Shown here one piece after another: positions 42,192 through 50,925 of a DNA stretch of 64,000 nucleotides (position 1 is the first letter of the stretch; every line of letters begins with the position of its first letter). Made by a program: the position numbers and the translations under genes. This stretch comes from GCA-016699835 sp964543905 (lineage in GTDB: Bacteria; Planctomycetota; Phycisphaerae; Phycisphaerales; UBA1924), in assembly GCA_964543905.1 (NCBI GenBank), contig CAZIZO010000001.1, forward strand, positions 124,001 through 188,000, in the 5' to 3' direction. The notes under the pieces were generated by a model that ran no database searches, was not told the DNA's origin, and worked only from the letters and a program-made list of their open reading frames with translations.

Positions 42192-43247
42192 ATGAGCGGC
42201 CTTCCATCCATCGCTCTCGCCCGACCTGCCCCTCACACGCGAGGCTTTACCCTCATCGAGTTGCTGGTCGTCCTTGCCATCATCGCCTTGCTCATCTCCA
42301 TCCTCCTCCCCGCCATCTTCAAAGCCCGGGCCGCCGCACGCGAGACCCTCTGCCGAAACAACCTCAAGCAGCTCGGCATCGCCTCCGCCGGGTACACCAA
42401 CGACTTCAAGGGTTTGATCTCTTCCTTCTCATGGACCGCGCGCCACGCTCCGACCGACTATCCCGACCTCGCCGTTCCGCCCGGACAGTCGTTCTTCGAC
42501 ACCGAGGCCAACGCCCGCCAGGCCACCGACATCATCCGTCGGCGATCCCCCAGCGAGCCCAACTTTCCCAAACCCCAGCCCTGGATCCCCGCCGTCGATT
42601 ACTCCCACCTCGTGCTGCTCGACCACCTCACGCTTCCACTTCCCGTGTCCATCGTCGCGTGCCCCGAAGATCGCCCGCTGCAACTCTGGCAGCGCGATAT
42701 CGCGGCCTTCAACCGCGGCGACTTCGGCGCGATGCAGCCTTCGTTCGACGGCTTTGAAGGGCGCGTCATGCGCGCCAAGCCCTACAGCAGCAGTTACGAA
42801 ACCACCCCCGCCTCCTACGACCGCAGCATCGCCGGCGGACGCGTCTCCCAAGGCGCCGGCGGGCACTACATCTACGGCGTCAACTCGAATACCAGGATCG
42901 GCGGCGTCCGCCTCGACCAGGTCGCCTTCCCCTCCGCCAAGTTCCACATGCACGACACCCACCAGCGCCATCGCCAGCGCCCGCTCTACTTCGCCCACCC
43001 CGATTGCGTCCAGCCCGTCCTCCAGTTCGACAGCGCCGTCCTCGACCGCAGAACCGCCGACGCCGGCCCAGGCTGGCAGCCCAACTTCCCCGATCGCGGG
43101 CCCACCACCATCACCTATCGCCCCTACCCATACGAGCCTCGCACGTCCACGGGCGCCGAGAGCGAGGAGTTCCTAGGCCGATACCGTTGGACACGCGGAG
43201 GGATCAAGGGCATCGACGTCGGGCCGGAAGTCACCGGCTCGCGGTAG
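42192..43247 (+). CDS. Type II secretion/prepilin-like protein (planctomycete prepilin N-terminus)
   Basis: The 351-residue protein has the prepilin cleavage and methylation signature RGFTLIELLVVLAIIALLIS, cut after Gly-17 or so by prepilin peptidase with Phe at +1 and Glu at +5. The body contains the usual planctomycete features after the helix (RETLCRNNLKQLGIA). It is longer than a major pilin and likely forms part of a pseudopilus or cell-surface fibre. ATG 42192 is set by the -10 box; an in-frame TTG at 42183 overlaps that box. Confidence 0.85.
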   Translation: MSGLPSIALARPAPHTRGFTLIELLVVLAIIALLISILLPAIFKARAAARETLCRNNLKQLGIASAGYTNDFKGLISSFSWTARHAPTDYPDLAVPPGQSFFDTEANARQATDIIRRRSPSEPNFPKPQPWIPAVDYSHLVLLDHLTLPLPVSIVACPEDRPLQLWQRDIAAFNRGDFGAMQPSFDGFEGRVMRAKPYSSSYETTPASYDRSIAGGRVSQGAGGHYIYGVNSNTRIGGVRLDQVAFPSAKFHMHDTHQRHRQRPLYFAHPDCVQPVLQFDSAVLDRRTADAGPGWQPNFPDRGPTTITYRPYPYEPRTSTGAESEEFLGRYRWTRGGIKGIDVGPEVTGSR

Positions 43248-43357
43248 GAATATGGACGGATTCAGCCCCGTGAAAATCAACGCAAACTCAAGGAATCGTG
43301 TTGCCCTTGGCCAAAATAAAGATATGCTGATATGTATATCGTCTTTAGGAGCCTCCC

Positions 43358-45226
43358 ATGTTTGGTGCCTTTGCTCGCCACCCGTCCCGCGTTGTTTTTC
43401 TCGCCGGTCTCGCGTTCGTGGGGGTTGGGGTGGCGTTGTCCACGATCTTCGAGATGACACAGCGCGATTTCCATCTTCCGGGAACGCAGATGGGACAGGT
43501 GCCGCTCACCTCGTTCCAAAGCCCGGCGATGTGCTCATTCTGCCACGGGAACATCGATGAGCACACGGACCCATCGGGGACGTGGTCCGGATCGCTGATG
43601 GCGTTGGCGGGGCGCGACCCGCTCTTCTTCGCGCAGATGACCCTGGCGAATCAGGACGTGACCAACGCCGGGTACTTTTGCATGCGGTGCCACGTGCCGA
43701 TGTCCTTCGTGACGGGGCACGCCATGCCGCCCGACGGGAGCGCGCTCGACGAGCGCGATCGGGAAGGGGTCTCCTGCCACTTCTGCCATTCGATGGTCGA
43801 TCCGATCTATCGAGCCGGCGTGAGCCCGCCCGAAGACGAGGCCATCCTCGCCGCACTCACCGAGCGTCCCCAGCACTACGGCAACGCGATGTTCGTCCTT
43901 GATCCGCAGGGGCGCCGACGGGGCCCTCGCAGCGACGCCCAGCCTCTGCACGAGTTCATCCGCTCCCCCTTCTTCTCCTCCGGCCCGCTCTGCGGCACGT
44001 GCCACGACGTGGGGAACGTCGCCGTCACGAAGCAGACGGACGGGACATACAGGTACAACGCCCTCGACGAGGCCACGCCGACGACCGACCTGTCGCACCA
44101 GTTCCCGCTGGAGCGCACGTTCACCGAGTGGAGGCTCAGCGCCTTCGCCAACGGCGGGGTGGACATGGGCGGGCGATTCAACGGCACCGGCTCGTCGGTC
44201 GTCCAATCCTGCCAGGACTGCCATATGCCGAAGGCGGACGCGCGGGCGTGCATCGTCGGCCCGCGCCGACCGCAGATGGCGACGCACGAGTTCGCCGGTG
44301 CGGCCGCGCAGGTTCTCGACCTGATCGCGGAATATACACGCGATGATCCCACCGTCGATCAGGCCGCGATCGCCCGCGCTCGCGCCGCGTCCGTCTCGAT
44401 GCTCGAACGTGCCGCGTCGCTCAGCACCTCCCAGGTCGGCGGCCGTCTCCTCGTCCGCGTCACCAACGAATCCGGGCACAAAATCCCCACCGGGCACATC
44501 GAGGGACGTCGCATCTGGATCAACGTCCAGTTCAAAGACGCCCAAGGCAACCTGATCCGCGAGCACGGCCCGTACGACGATGCCAGCGCCACGCTCGACG
44601 CGTCCAGAACGACGGTGTACGAGATGCGCGTCGGGCTCAGCCCGGCGGCCGCGGCGGCCACGGGGCTCCCCGCGGGTGAAACGACGCACATGGCGCTCGC
44701 CGACACGATCACCAAGGACAATCGAATCCCGCCGCGCGGGTTCACCAACCGGGCCTTTGCCGAGGGCGGCGCGCCGCCCGTGGGTGCGGTGTATGCCGAC
44801 GGGCAGTACTGGTCGGAGGTCGAGTACCGGGTGCCGCTCGCGGCGACGCAGGCCGACGTGGCGCTGTATTACCAGAACACCCCGCGGGAGTACATCGAGC
44901 ATCTCCGCGAGGCCAACCACACCGACCACTGGGGCGAGACGCTGCATCGCGTGTGGACGGCGACGGGGCGGGGGGCTCCGATTCGTATGGCTCAACGCCA
45001 CGCCTCGCTCACCGCGTTCTGCCCTTCGGACATGGACGATGGCACAGGCTCAGGCTCGCCCGATGGTGGCGTCACCATCGACGATCTGCTCTACTTCCTC
45101 GATCGGTACGCCGAAGGGTCCGTTGCCGTTGACCTGGACGACGGCACCTGGTCCGGCACGCCCGACGGGGGCGTCACCATCGACGATCTACTCTTCTTCC
45201 TGACGCGGTACGCCGAAGGCTGCTGA
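43358..45226 (+). CDS. Secreted pentaheme c-type cytochrome with GC-type dockerin
   Basis: The 622-residue protein has an N-terminal membrane segment (VVFLAGLAFVGVGVAL) and five CxxCH heme sites: CSFCH (58), CMRCH (108), CHFCH (140), CGTCH (212) and CQDCH (285), numbered by the first Cys. This resembles cytochrome c554/c' and related multiheme proteins that move electrons outside the cytoplasm. A domain of ~250 residues follows, then two dockerin loops ending AEGC. A dockerin fused to a multiheme cytochrome is unusual. AGGAG precedes ATG 43358; TATGCT (43323-43328) may be its -10 box. Confidence 0.9.
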   Translation: MFGAFARHPSRVVFLAGLAFVGVGVALSTIFEMTQRDFHLPGTQMGQVPLTSFQSPAMCSFCHGNIDEHTDPSGTWSGSLMALAGRDPLFFAQMTLANQDVTNAGYFCMRCHVPMSFVTGHAMPPDGSALDERDREGVSCHFCHSMVDPIYRAGVSPPEDEAILAALTERPQHYGNAMFVLDPQGRRRGPRSDAQPLHEFIRSPFFSSGPLCGTCHDVGNVAVTKQTDGTYRYNALDEATPTTDLSHQFPLERTFTEWRLSAFANGGVDMGGRFNGTGSSVVQSCQDCHMPKADARACIVGPRRPQMATHEFAGAAAQVLDLIAEYTRDDPTVDQAAIARARAASVSMLERAASLSTSQVGGRLLVRVTNESGHKIPTGHIEGRRIWINVQFKDAQGNLIREHGPYDDASATLDASRTTVYEMRVGLSPAAAAATGLPAGETTHMALADTITKDNRIPPRGFTNRAFAEGGAPPVGAVYADGQYWSEVEYRVPLAATQADVALYYQNTPREYIEHLREANHTDHWGETLHRVWTATGRGAPIRMAQRHASLTAFCPSDMDDGTGSGSPDGGVTIDDLLYFLDRYAEGSVAVDLDDGTWSGTPDGGVTIDDLLFFLTRYAEGC

Positions 45227-45264
45227 CCTGGCGTTCCATGCGTCGACCACGCGAGCCCACACCG

Positions 45265-45292
45265 GAGCACGGGCGAGGTGTGTGCTCGCCCG
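45265..45292 (+). terminator. Hairpin after the cytochrome gene
   Basis: CGGGCGAG and CTCGCCCG pair over 8 bp with a 7-nt loop; an alternative GAGCAC/GTGCTC stem overlaps it. There is no U-run. Confidence 0.35.
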
Positions 45293-45304
45293 CTGGGGTG
45301 GTGA

Positions 45305-45310
45305 TATCCT
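45305..45310 (+). promoter_or_regulatory. -10 box TATCCT, 7 nt before ATG 45318
   Basis: TATCCT lies seven bases before the PhoU-like start. No Shine-Dalgarno sequence is present. Confidence 0.45.
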
Positions 45311-45317
45311 ACCGGCG

Positions 45318-46022
45318 ATGCCCGTCTCGCCGGAAGGCTTCCAGCAACGCTCCGATCGCCTCATGGCCGACCTTGTCGAACAAGGCCGCCGCGTGCAGGG
45401 GATCGTCGAATGCGCCTTCGACTGCCTCTTCACCCGTGACCAGGGCAAGGCCGCCGAGTGCGGCAAACTGGATGACGCGATCGACGCGGCGGACGTCGAG
45501 ATCGAAAAGGCGGCCGTGCAACTGCTGACGGATGCCGCGGGCGCCGGCGCCGCGATGGAGGCGCAGCAGGTGCGCCTGGTGCTGACGATCGCGAAGGTGA
45601 ACAACGAGTTGGAGCGCATCGCCGACGTCGCGGTGGACCTCGCCGCCCTCGTCCCTGTCGCCTGCAAGCAGGGCCGAGCCTACCCCGACACCTTCCGCGT
45701 CATCGCCAACAGCGTCGTCGGTATCCTCCGCGACACCGTGAACGCCCTCCGCCTCAACGACTGGAAACTCGCCAAGGTCGTCCTGCAATCGCAGCACACC
45801 GTGACGGCCTTCCACGACGCCATCCTCAAGGACGCCGAGCAGCAGATCGCCCAAGGCAAAATGAGCGTCGAGTTCGCCTTCCAACTCCACGAAGTCGCCA
45901 ACCAGAGCGAAGTCCTCGCCGACCACTGCACCAACATCGCCGAGCAGGTGATCTACCTCACCACGGGGGCCATCGTCCGCCACACCGAGACCGGCTGGGC
46001 GGGCTTGACGCGGTTCGGCTGA
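45318..46022 (+). CDS. phoU: PhoU-like phosphate regulatory protein
   Basis: The 234-residue all-helical protein fits PhoU, which links the Pst transporter to the PhoR kinase. Characteristic segments are VEIEKAAVQLLT and LVLTIAKVNNELERIADVAVDLAAL, with an NNELERI-AD metal-binding type motif, and the second copy HEVANQSEVLADHCTNIAEQVIYL. Two three-helix bundles are therefore visible. No pstSCAB or phoR gene is adjacent, so it may act elsewhere. Confidence 0.85.
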   Translation: MPVSPEGFQQRSDRLMADLVEQGRRVQGIVECAFDCLFTRDQGKAAECGKLDDAIDAADVEIEKAAVQLLTDAAGAGAAMEAQQVRLVLTIAKVNNELERIADVAVDLAALVPVACKQGRAYPDTFRVIANSVVGILRDTVNALRLNDWKLAKVVLQSQHTVTAFHDAILKDAEQQIAQGKMSVEFAFQLHEVANQSEVLADHCTNIAEQVIYLTTGAIVRHTETGWAGLTRFG

Positions 46023-46060
46023 GCGCGCCCGGACGGAGCGCGGGCGATCGTGCATCGGGC

Positions 46061-46690
46061 TCATCGCCCGGCGAATCGCCGCGCGACCACCCCCAAGATC
46101 ACCTCCGGCTCACTCATCCGCCCCGTTCCCACCATCCGGCACGCCTGCCACCCATCGTCGGGCCCAACCATCTCAAACCCGTCCTCCACCAACGTCTTCA
46201 CGTTCCGCTGCGTGCTGGGCTGCGACCACATCACCGCGTTCATCGACGGCGCGAGCAGCACGGGCGTCTTCGCCCGATCGATCGCCGAGAGGATCAGCGT
46301 GACCACATCATCCGTCCGCCCCGATGCCAGTTTCGCCAGGCCATCCATCGTGCACGGGGCCACGATCGCCAGGTCCGCCGCGCTCGCCAGCGAAATATGC
46401 TGCGGGTCCTTGCTCTCGATGTGCTCCCACGCGCTCGTGTACACCGCCCGCCCCGAGAGCGCCTGGAAGGTCAGCGGCGTGACAAAGTGCGTCGCCGCCT
46501 CCGTCATCGCCACGGTGATCTCCGCCCCCGCCTGCGCCAACTTGCTCACCACCATCGCCGTCTTGTACGCCGCGATCCCGCCCGTCACGCCCACGATGAT
46601 CCGCTTCCCCCGCACCGCGCGCGTCAACTCCTCCGCACCCACCGGTGCGGCGGGACTGGAGGGCTCGTGCTTGGGCGGACCTTGGCCCAT
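46061..46690 (-). CDS. coaC: Phosphopantothenoylcysteine decarboxylase domain protein (CoaC-like, no CoaB)
   Basis: The 209-residue flavoprotein has the CoaC/Dfp fold: RIIVGVTGGIAAYKTAMVVS for FMN, TFQALSGRAVY, LAIVAPCTMDGLAKLASGRTDD and the PSMNAVMW motif (PXMNxxMW). It decarboxylates 4'-phospho-N-pantothenoylcysteine in CoA synthesis. It stops before the CTP-binding CoaB ligase half that most bacteria fuse to it. It follows rpoZ, the usual rpoZ-coaBC order. ATG 46690 is the natural start after the REP-like repeat. Confidence 0.88.
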   Translation of the reverse strand: MGQGPPKHEPSSPAAPVGAEELTRAVRGKRIIVGVTGGIAAYKTAMVVSKLAQAGAEITVAMTEAATHFVTPLTFQALSGRAVYTSAWEHIESKDPQHISLASAADLAIVAPCTMDGLAKLASGRTDDVVTLILSAIDRAKTPVLLAPSMNAVMWSQPSTQRNVKTLVEDGFEMVGPDDGWQACRMVGTGRMSEPEVILGVVARRFAGR

Positions 46691-46718
46691 GGCTTCACGA
46701 CGCGTGAGAGGACAACCC

Positions 46719-46762
46719 GTGCTCTCCCTCTCCCAGAGAGAGGGGGCTGGGGGAGGGGTTCG
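46719..46762 (+). repeat. REP-like repeat, copy B
   Basis: The stretch reads GTGCTCTCCCTCTCCCAGAG then AGAGGGGGCTGGGGGAGGGG and aligns with copy A at 24990-25031. It lies in the gap between rpoZ and coaC and could form a hairpin in their shared transcript. Confidence 0.6.
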
Positions 46763-46785
46763 GACTGGCGCGGAGGACCAGACGC

Positions 46786-47013
46786 TCAGTTTCCGCTCGC
46801 GGGCGACGTCACCGCCGTCTCGTCCCACTCCAGCGTGATCTTGTCGTTGACGATCTCGTCGATGGCGATCTCGAGGTCCGAGCGGCCGTCGCGCTCCACC
46901 AGCGGGCGGGCACCTTCCATCAACTGCACCACGCGGCGCTGGATCAGCGCGCACAACTTGAACCGCCCGCCGAACTTGTTGACGATCTCGTCGCTCTTGA
47001 GTGCCTCGATCAT
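46786..47013 (-). CDS. rpoZ: RNA polymerase omega subunit
   Basis: The 75-residue protein has the omega core: MIEALKSDEIVNKFGGRFKL, CALIQRRVVQLMEGARPL and an Asp/Glu-rich end (IAIDEIVNDKITLEWDE). Omega helps assemble RNA polymerase. ATG 47013 is chosen because it opens the conserved region; a start at 47115 would add 34 unconserved residues. TATACT on the minus strand (near 47117-47122) may be the -10 box. Confidence 0.85.
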   Translation of the reverse strand: MIEALKSDEIVNKFGGRFKLCALIQRRVVQLMEGARPLVERDGRSDLEIAIDEIVNDKITLEWDETAVTSPASGN

Positions 47014-47278
47014 GCCATGCTGCTCGCTTTGTGCTGGGGGCCACGCGTTCCGCCACCGAAGAACATCCAGGAATTCCTCCTGGACCGAGAACCGAAGGCC
47101 CACCTTCGTGGACAAAGAGTATATGCTTCTTACGGAAGGTTCTCCAGAGCCGCTGTTCGGAGGCGGGGGGCGAGGCTTTCCACAGGACAGGATCGGCCAT
47201 CCGTCGGACTTCGAGCGTCACGCACGTGCGCGGACTCGTGGGATGGTTCGACACAAGCCGATCTCCATGGGCGGAAGC
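47014..47278. other. Divergent promoter region of rpoZ and the DUF3553 gene
   Basis: The 265-bp gap contains an AT-rich run AGTATATGCTTCTTACGG at about 47116-47133 that can be read as a -10 box in either direction. No gene was found. Confidence 0.4.
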
Positions 47279-47911
47279 ATGACCAGCACCAAGTGGAACA
47301 AGGGAGATCGCGTGATCCACGCGACCAAGCCCGAGTGGGGGACGGGTGAGGTGCTCCAGGCCGAAGGCTTTACCCACGAAGGGAAGGCCTGCCAGCGGTT
47401 GACGCTGCGATTCGACCGAGCGGGATTGAAGACACTCTCCACGGCATTCGCGGAACTCAAGCCGGCGACAACGGCGGCACCGGCCTTCGCGTTCGCAACC
47501 ACCTCGGACACGTCGGGGTCGGAGGGGTCGAACGCGCTCGATCTCCCGATGGTCTCCCCAAGCGAGATCAAGGCGATGATGACCAAGTTGCCGGATTCGG
47601 CGACGGACCCGTTCACGTCGCTGCGCTCGCGGTTTCTCGCCACGCTGAGCCAGTACAAGTTCGCGGACACGCCCGGGGCGTTGCTGGATTGGGCCGCGAT
47701 CCAGACCGGATTGAAGGACCCGCTGACGCGGTTCAACCGACACGAACTCGAACAGTACTTCGTGCAGTTCCGGATGGCGGTCGACGAGCACCTGAAGAAA
47801 CTGCTCCGGGAGGTTCGTCGCGCCGAGCCGCAGTTGCTCGCGGAGGTACAGGCTTCGAATCTGCCATTGTCGTGCCGCAACGCGCTGCGTCGGGCCGACG
47901 GCGGGCGTTGA
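47279..47911 (+). CDS. DUF3553-domain protein
   Basis: Residues ~5-60 of this 210-residue cytoplasmic protein form a DUF3553-type small barrel (KWNKGDRVIHATKPEWGTG, LRFDRAGLKTLSTAFAELKP), also seen at the end of UvrD/PcrA helicases. The rest is helical with a conserved look (RSRFLATLSQYKFADTPGALLD). A Thr/Ala/Ser linker joins the parts. A role in RNA polymerase or nucleic-acid binding is inferred from the domain only. Confidence 0.65.
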   Translation: MTSTKWNKGDRVIHATKPEWGTGEVLQAEGFTHEGKACQRLTLRFDRAGLKTLSTAFAELKPATTAAPAFAFATTSDTSGSEGSNALDLPMVSPSEIKAMMTKLPDSATDPFTSLRSRFLATLSQYKFADTPGALLDWAAIQTGLKDPLTRFNRHELEQYFVQFRMAVDEHLKKLLREVRRAEPQLLAEVQASNLPLSCRNALRRADGGR

Positions 47912-48142
47912 GTTTTCGCAACAGGCCGCACGCCCGTCGCCCCATCTTCTCGCCGGATCGAGCGAGGACGCCGCACGTCGCCGATTGGGGGTGTTCATCG
48001 CCACTTTTCTTGGACGTTGGGATTGGCACACGATCTCGTCGATCGGGGCCCGGCCTTCGCTCTAGGTCTTCCTGTCCGGCGGATGAGAGAACGCCGGTGT
48101 TGCAGGATGCACCACATGCTTCAAGATCAGGGAGAGCGAGCG

Positions 48143-48436
48143 ATGAACGAACAGGACTTCCAGGCGAAACTCGGGGACCTCATCGAGCAGATCGGAAAAC
48201 TCCCCGAAGGAGAACGGGGCCCGCTCGAAAAACTCGCGGCGGAAACGGCGCACCGCCACGACAAAATGAAGAAGACCATCGCCGACCTCCAGGACTCCCT
48301 CGACTACCTCCGGCTCAGCATCAAGTACCTCGTCTTTGACCTCGAAGCCACTCGGCGCGAGAACCAGTACCTCCGTAAACTGCTCGATTCCCAGACGAAT
48401 CGCGGCGAAGAAGGCGGAGAGGAACACCGCGACTAA
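48143..48436 (+). CDS. Small coiled-coil protein of unknown function
   Basis: The 97-residue protein is mostly a heptad-rich helix (LAAETAHRHDKMKKTIADLQ, DYLRLSIKYLVFDLEATRRE) with acidic ends. GGGAGAG precedes ATG 48143. No family is recognised. The 231 bp before it show no clear promoter, and the 226 bp after it, up to the convergent PrsW gene, hold nothing visible. Confidence 0.65.
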   Translation: MNEQDFQAKLGDLIEQIGKLPEGERGPLEKLAAETAHRHDKMKKTIADLQDSLDYLRLSIKYLVFDLEATRRENQYLRKLLDSQTNRGEEGGEEHRD

Positions 48437-48662
48437 CTCGACCACGCACCCCGCGGACACCCACCCTTGCACGGGACCGATCGCCGACTCATGGACCACC
48501 CCATCGGTCGATCGTGCCACCGCACCCGAGGGCATCCGAAGACACGACCCCACACCCACGCGCGTTTGGCATCGCGCGCGTTTCCGCCGGCCCGGGCTGA
48601 AAAGGCGAGTTCTTCGCCGCACGCCCGGGCCGCGTGCCTTTGGTCGGGCGCCCTGCCACCGA

Positions 48663-49385
48663 TCATGCCGGGACATGGCACTGGGCGCCCTCGTCGCGAA
48701 AGCCCCGGTGCAGCACCATCCCGTAAAGGACAAAGCCCACGAGCATGAGGACCACCGACCCGACGGTGTGCGAGGGCGGAAGAGGCAGAGACCGCACGGC
48801 CAGGTCCCGCGAAGCAAAGGCGACGACATCCCACAGGGTGTGGAGCGTGACCGCACACGCGAGCGAGAAGGGAAGGATGTACCGCCAGGCCGGGCGTCGC
48901 ATCGCGAACCACCCGAGCCCGGCGCCCGCGAGTCCTCCAAAGACGAGATGCCCCATCAAACGAACCGGCTCGGTCATGGGAAGGAACGTGTCATGCTCGC
49001 GGTCGAGGAGCAGGGCGACGGATTCCTGCAGGGCGGCCCCGAGCCCGACGAGCGAGCCGTAGATGAGCCCGTCGAGGAGTTCGTCGAAGTGGGTTCGGAT
49101 GAGGACCGCGACGAGTGCGGTGGCGAGAAACTTGTAGAGTTCTTCGAAGACGCCCGCGATCAGGGCGTACCCGAGCCGGGTAGGCTCGCTCGCGTGTGCG
49201 ATGGAATAGTCGCGGATGAACCCACGCTGGGTCAGGACGGCAAGGTACATGAAGGCGGCACCGATCGCCACCGCGAGGAGCATGCACCACAGGGGCTCGC
49301 GCCGGGCAAGGTCGTATCGACGAATGAGGATGATCGCGCCCGCGGAGCACAACACCAGCATGCCATAGAGCGCAACCGCGTGCAT
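48663..49385 (-). CDS. PrsW-family intramembrane metalloprotease
   Basis: The 240-residue multi-span protein has the PrsW motifs: Glu-Glu pair in AGVFEELYKFLAT, FDELLDGLIYGSLVGLG, and a His in AVTLHTLWDVVAF. PrsW cleaves the anti-sigma RsiW in Bacillus, and this family acts in site-1 cleavage of membrane regulators. An anti-sigma candidate exists at 35220 but is distant, so no link is claimed. Only the N-terminal half is typical. ATG 49385 sits 6 nt after TATGCT. Confidence 0.82.
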   Translation of the reverse strand: MHAVALYGMLVLCSAGAIILIRRYDLARREPLWCMLLAVAIGAAFMYLAVLTQRGFIRDYSIAHASEPTRLGYALIAGVFEELYKFLATALVAVLIRTHFDELLDGLIYGSLVGLGAALQESVALLLDREHDTFLPMTEPVRLMGHLVFGGLAGAGLGWFAMRRPAWRYILPFSLACAVTLHTLWDVVAFASRDLAVRSLPLPPSHTVGSVVLMLVGFVLYGMVLHRGFRDEGAQCHVPA

Positions 49386-49391
49386 GCGCCC

Positions 49392-49397
49392 AGCATA
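49392..49397 (-). promoter_or_regulatory. -10 box TATGCT, 6 nt before PrsW ATG
   Basis: On the minus strand TATGCT is followed by GGGCGC and the ATG at 49385. It lies after the TetR stop, so PrsW has its own start site. Confidence 0.45.
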
Positions 49398-49452
49398 CCA
49401 CGGTTCCGGCCCAGCCGCGAGACGCGTCGCCCGACCAGCGCACGCGCGGACG

Positions 49453-50058
49453 TCACTCGGCGGCACGCCCGACGAGCAGCCGCTCCAGGACGTTCTGCAC
49501 GTGCTGACCATGGGCATCTTCGCCCTGGCCCGGGACGCCCATCGCGGCGAGCACGCCGTAGCCCAGCCCGATGTGGATCAGCATCCAGGCGATGATCTCC
49601 GGAGAGAAGGCGGGGCGAGCGGCCTTGCGTTCGTCCTGCAGACGAGCGATCTCGCGTGCCATGAAGGCATGCAGTTCGGTGATGTGCCTGGTGACGGCCT
49701 TCTGGATCGCGGGGTCTTCGACCTCGGTGATCGCCTGAAGGAACACGCGATACCCCGCTCGCCCGTCGGCGCTGACCATGGGGTTGTCCCCGATCAGGAT
49801 TTTCAGTCGTTCCGCAGGGTCCTTCGCGCCGCCCAGATCACGCTCCCACGTCTCCAACGTTCGCTTCGCCTGACGCTCGATGAGGTCCACGAAGAGGTCG
49901 CGCTTGCTGGCGAAGTGACGGTAGATGATGGGCTCGGTCACCCCCGCGGCCTTCGCGAGTTCGGCGGTCGTGGCGCGGGCATATCCGTGCCGGCTGAACA
50001 AGTCGAGCGCGACGTCGAGGAGTTGTTCGCGGCGAACCGCGGCTGGAAGCCTGCTCAT
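49453..50058 (-). CDS. TetR/AcrR-family transcriptional regulator
   Basis: The 201-residue protein begins with a TetR helix-turn-helix: REQLLDVALDLFSRHGYARA, TTAELAKAAGVTEPIIYRHF and ASKRDLFVDLIERQ. The C-terminal ligand domain is helical with EDPAIQKAVTRHITE. It likely represses a nearby or distant efflux or metabolic gene. ATG 50058 opens just before the conserved region; a GTG at 50124 would add ~22 residues. Its target is unknown. Confidence 0.88.
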   Translation of the reverse strand: MSRLPAAVRREQLLDVALDLFSRHGYARATTAELAKAAGVTEPIIYRHFASKRDLFVDLIERQAKRTLETWERDLGGAKDPAERLKILIGDNPMVSADGRAGYRVFLQAITEVEDPAIQKAVTRHITELHAFMAREIARLQDERKAARPAFSPEIIAWMLIHIGLGYGVLAAMGVPGQGEDAHGQHVQNVLERLLVGRAAE

Positions 50059-50209
50059 GGCGAATACCCGCTGCAGTCCCTCGGGAAGACGCGGACGACG
50101 ATCTCTCCACACATACCTACGCACGCCCGACTCGGGCGGTCGCTAGGAAACACTTACTAACAACACTACCCCAAGTTCTCGTGCGTGGGAAGGGCCCGAG
50201 GGTGAAAAA

Positions 50210-50500
50210 CTACCTGTGGGACCCGTCGCATTCATACTCGCGCGGCGGGACGGGGTCGTACCCTCGGCCTCCGAAGGGTCGGCACCGGAGAAATCGACGC
50301 GCGGTGAGCACCGTGCCACGCCATGGGCCGTGCTGGCGGTACGCATCGAGGCCGTAGTCGGAACAGGTGGGGTAAAAGCGACACTGCCCCCCGAGGAACG
50401 GGCGCAGGGTGGCTTGATACGCGCGAATGAGGAGGATGAAGGGAAGGATGGAAAGTCGAAACGGAAGTGAGGGCCTGGGGGGGGGGAGGTCAGGCGTCAT
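50210..50500 (-). CDS. yidD: Membrane protein insertion efficiency factor YidD
   Basis: The 96-residue protein has the YidD signature CRFYPTCSDYGLDA with RRFLRCRPFGGRGYDPVP, and a short amphipathic N-terminal helix (FRLSILPFILLIRAYQ). It aids insertion of membrane proteins with YidC. Its start overlaps the rnpA stop by 11 bp (50490-50500), the conserved rnpA-yidD arrangement. YidC is not next to it in this window. Confidence 0.92.
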   Translation of the reverse strand: MTPDLPPPRPSLPFRLSILPFILLIRAYQATLRPFLGGQCRFYPTCSDYGLDAYRQHGPWRGTVLTARRFLRCRPFGGRGYDPVPPREYECDGSHR

Positions 50501-50891
50501 GGCGAGCCTCCTTCGCGGCGCGCTTGTGCCACTCGCGGTCGAGGGCCGCCAAGGCCTCGTTGAGCCACGCTCGATACTCGGAGAGTTGGGCCGGATCGTG
50601 GGCCCGAGCGTTGATGACGAGGTCGTAACTCCCCTGCGGGCTGGGCGGGAACGCGTGCTGATCGTGTCGAAAGGCTTCGCGCAGCATGCGCTTGAGTCGC
50701 GTACGCACCACGGCCGTCCCGACCTTGCGGGAGATGGCCAGCCCCAGACGCGGGTAGCCCAATGCGTTGGGCATGGCGAAGATGGTGAGCGGGCCACGCG
50801 TCTTGCGTGCCTTGGCTTCGTAGACGGCGGCGTACTGCTTGGCGAGCGTCAGGCGGGCCTTGCGGGGGAATGAAAGGGATGGGGCGCTCAT
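50490..50891 (-). CDS. rnpA: Ribonuclease P protein component
   Basis: The 133-residue protein is the basic cofactor of RNase P. The RNR signature appears as VVRTRLKRMLREAFR (RTR variant) and the start is rich in basic residues (SFPRKARLTLAKQY). Ribosomal protein L34 (rpmH), its usual upstream partner, is absent; fabF lies 34 bp upstream instead. ATG 50891 is followed by the conserved helix region. Confidence 0.93.
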   Translation of the reverse strand: MSAPSLSFPRKARLTLAKQYAAVYEAKARKTRGPLTIFAMPNALGYPRLGLAISRKVGTAVVRTRLKRMLREAFRHDQHAFPPSPQGSYDLVINARAHDPAQLSEYRAWLNEALAALDREWHKRAAKEARHDA

Positions 50892-50925
50892 GGCGGAGCG
50901 ATGCCGCGGGGTGGGCGGGCGAACG

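Noticed and set aside
48437..48662. Possible small gene between the coiled-coil gene and PrsW
   Set aside because: Short open stretches exist on both strands but lack a ribosome site, a -10 box or any recognisable protein feature.
50128..50160. TetR operator around TTAGTAAGTGTTTCCTA
   Set aside because: The two halves match at only about four of eight positions, so the palindrome is not convincing.
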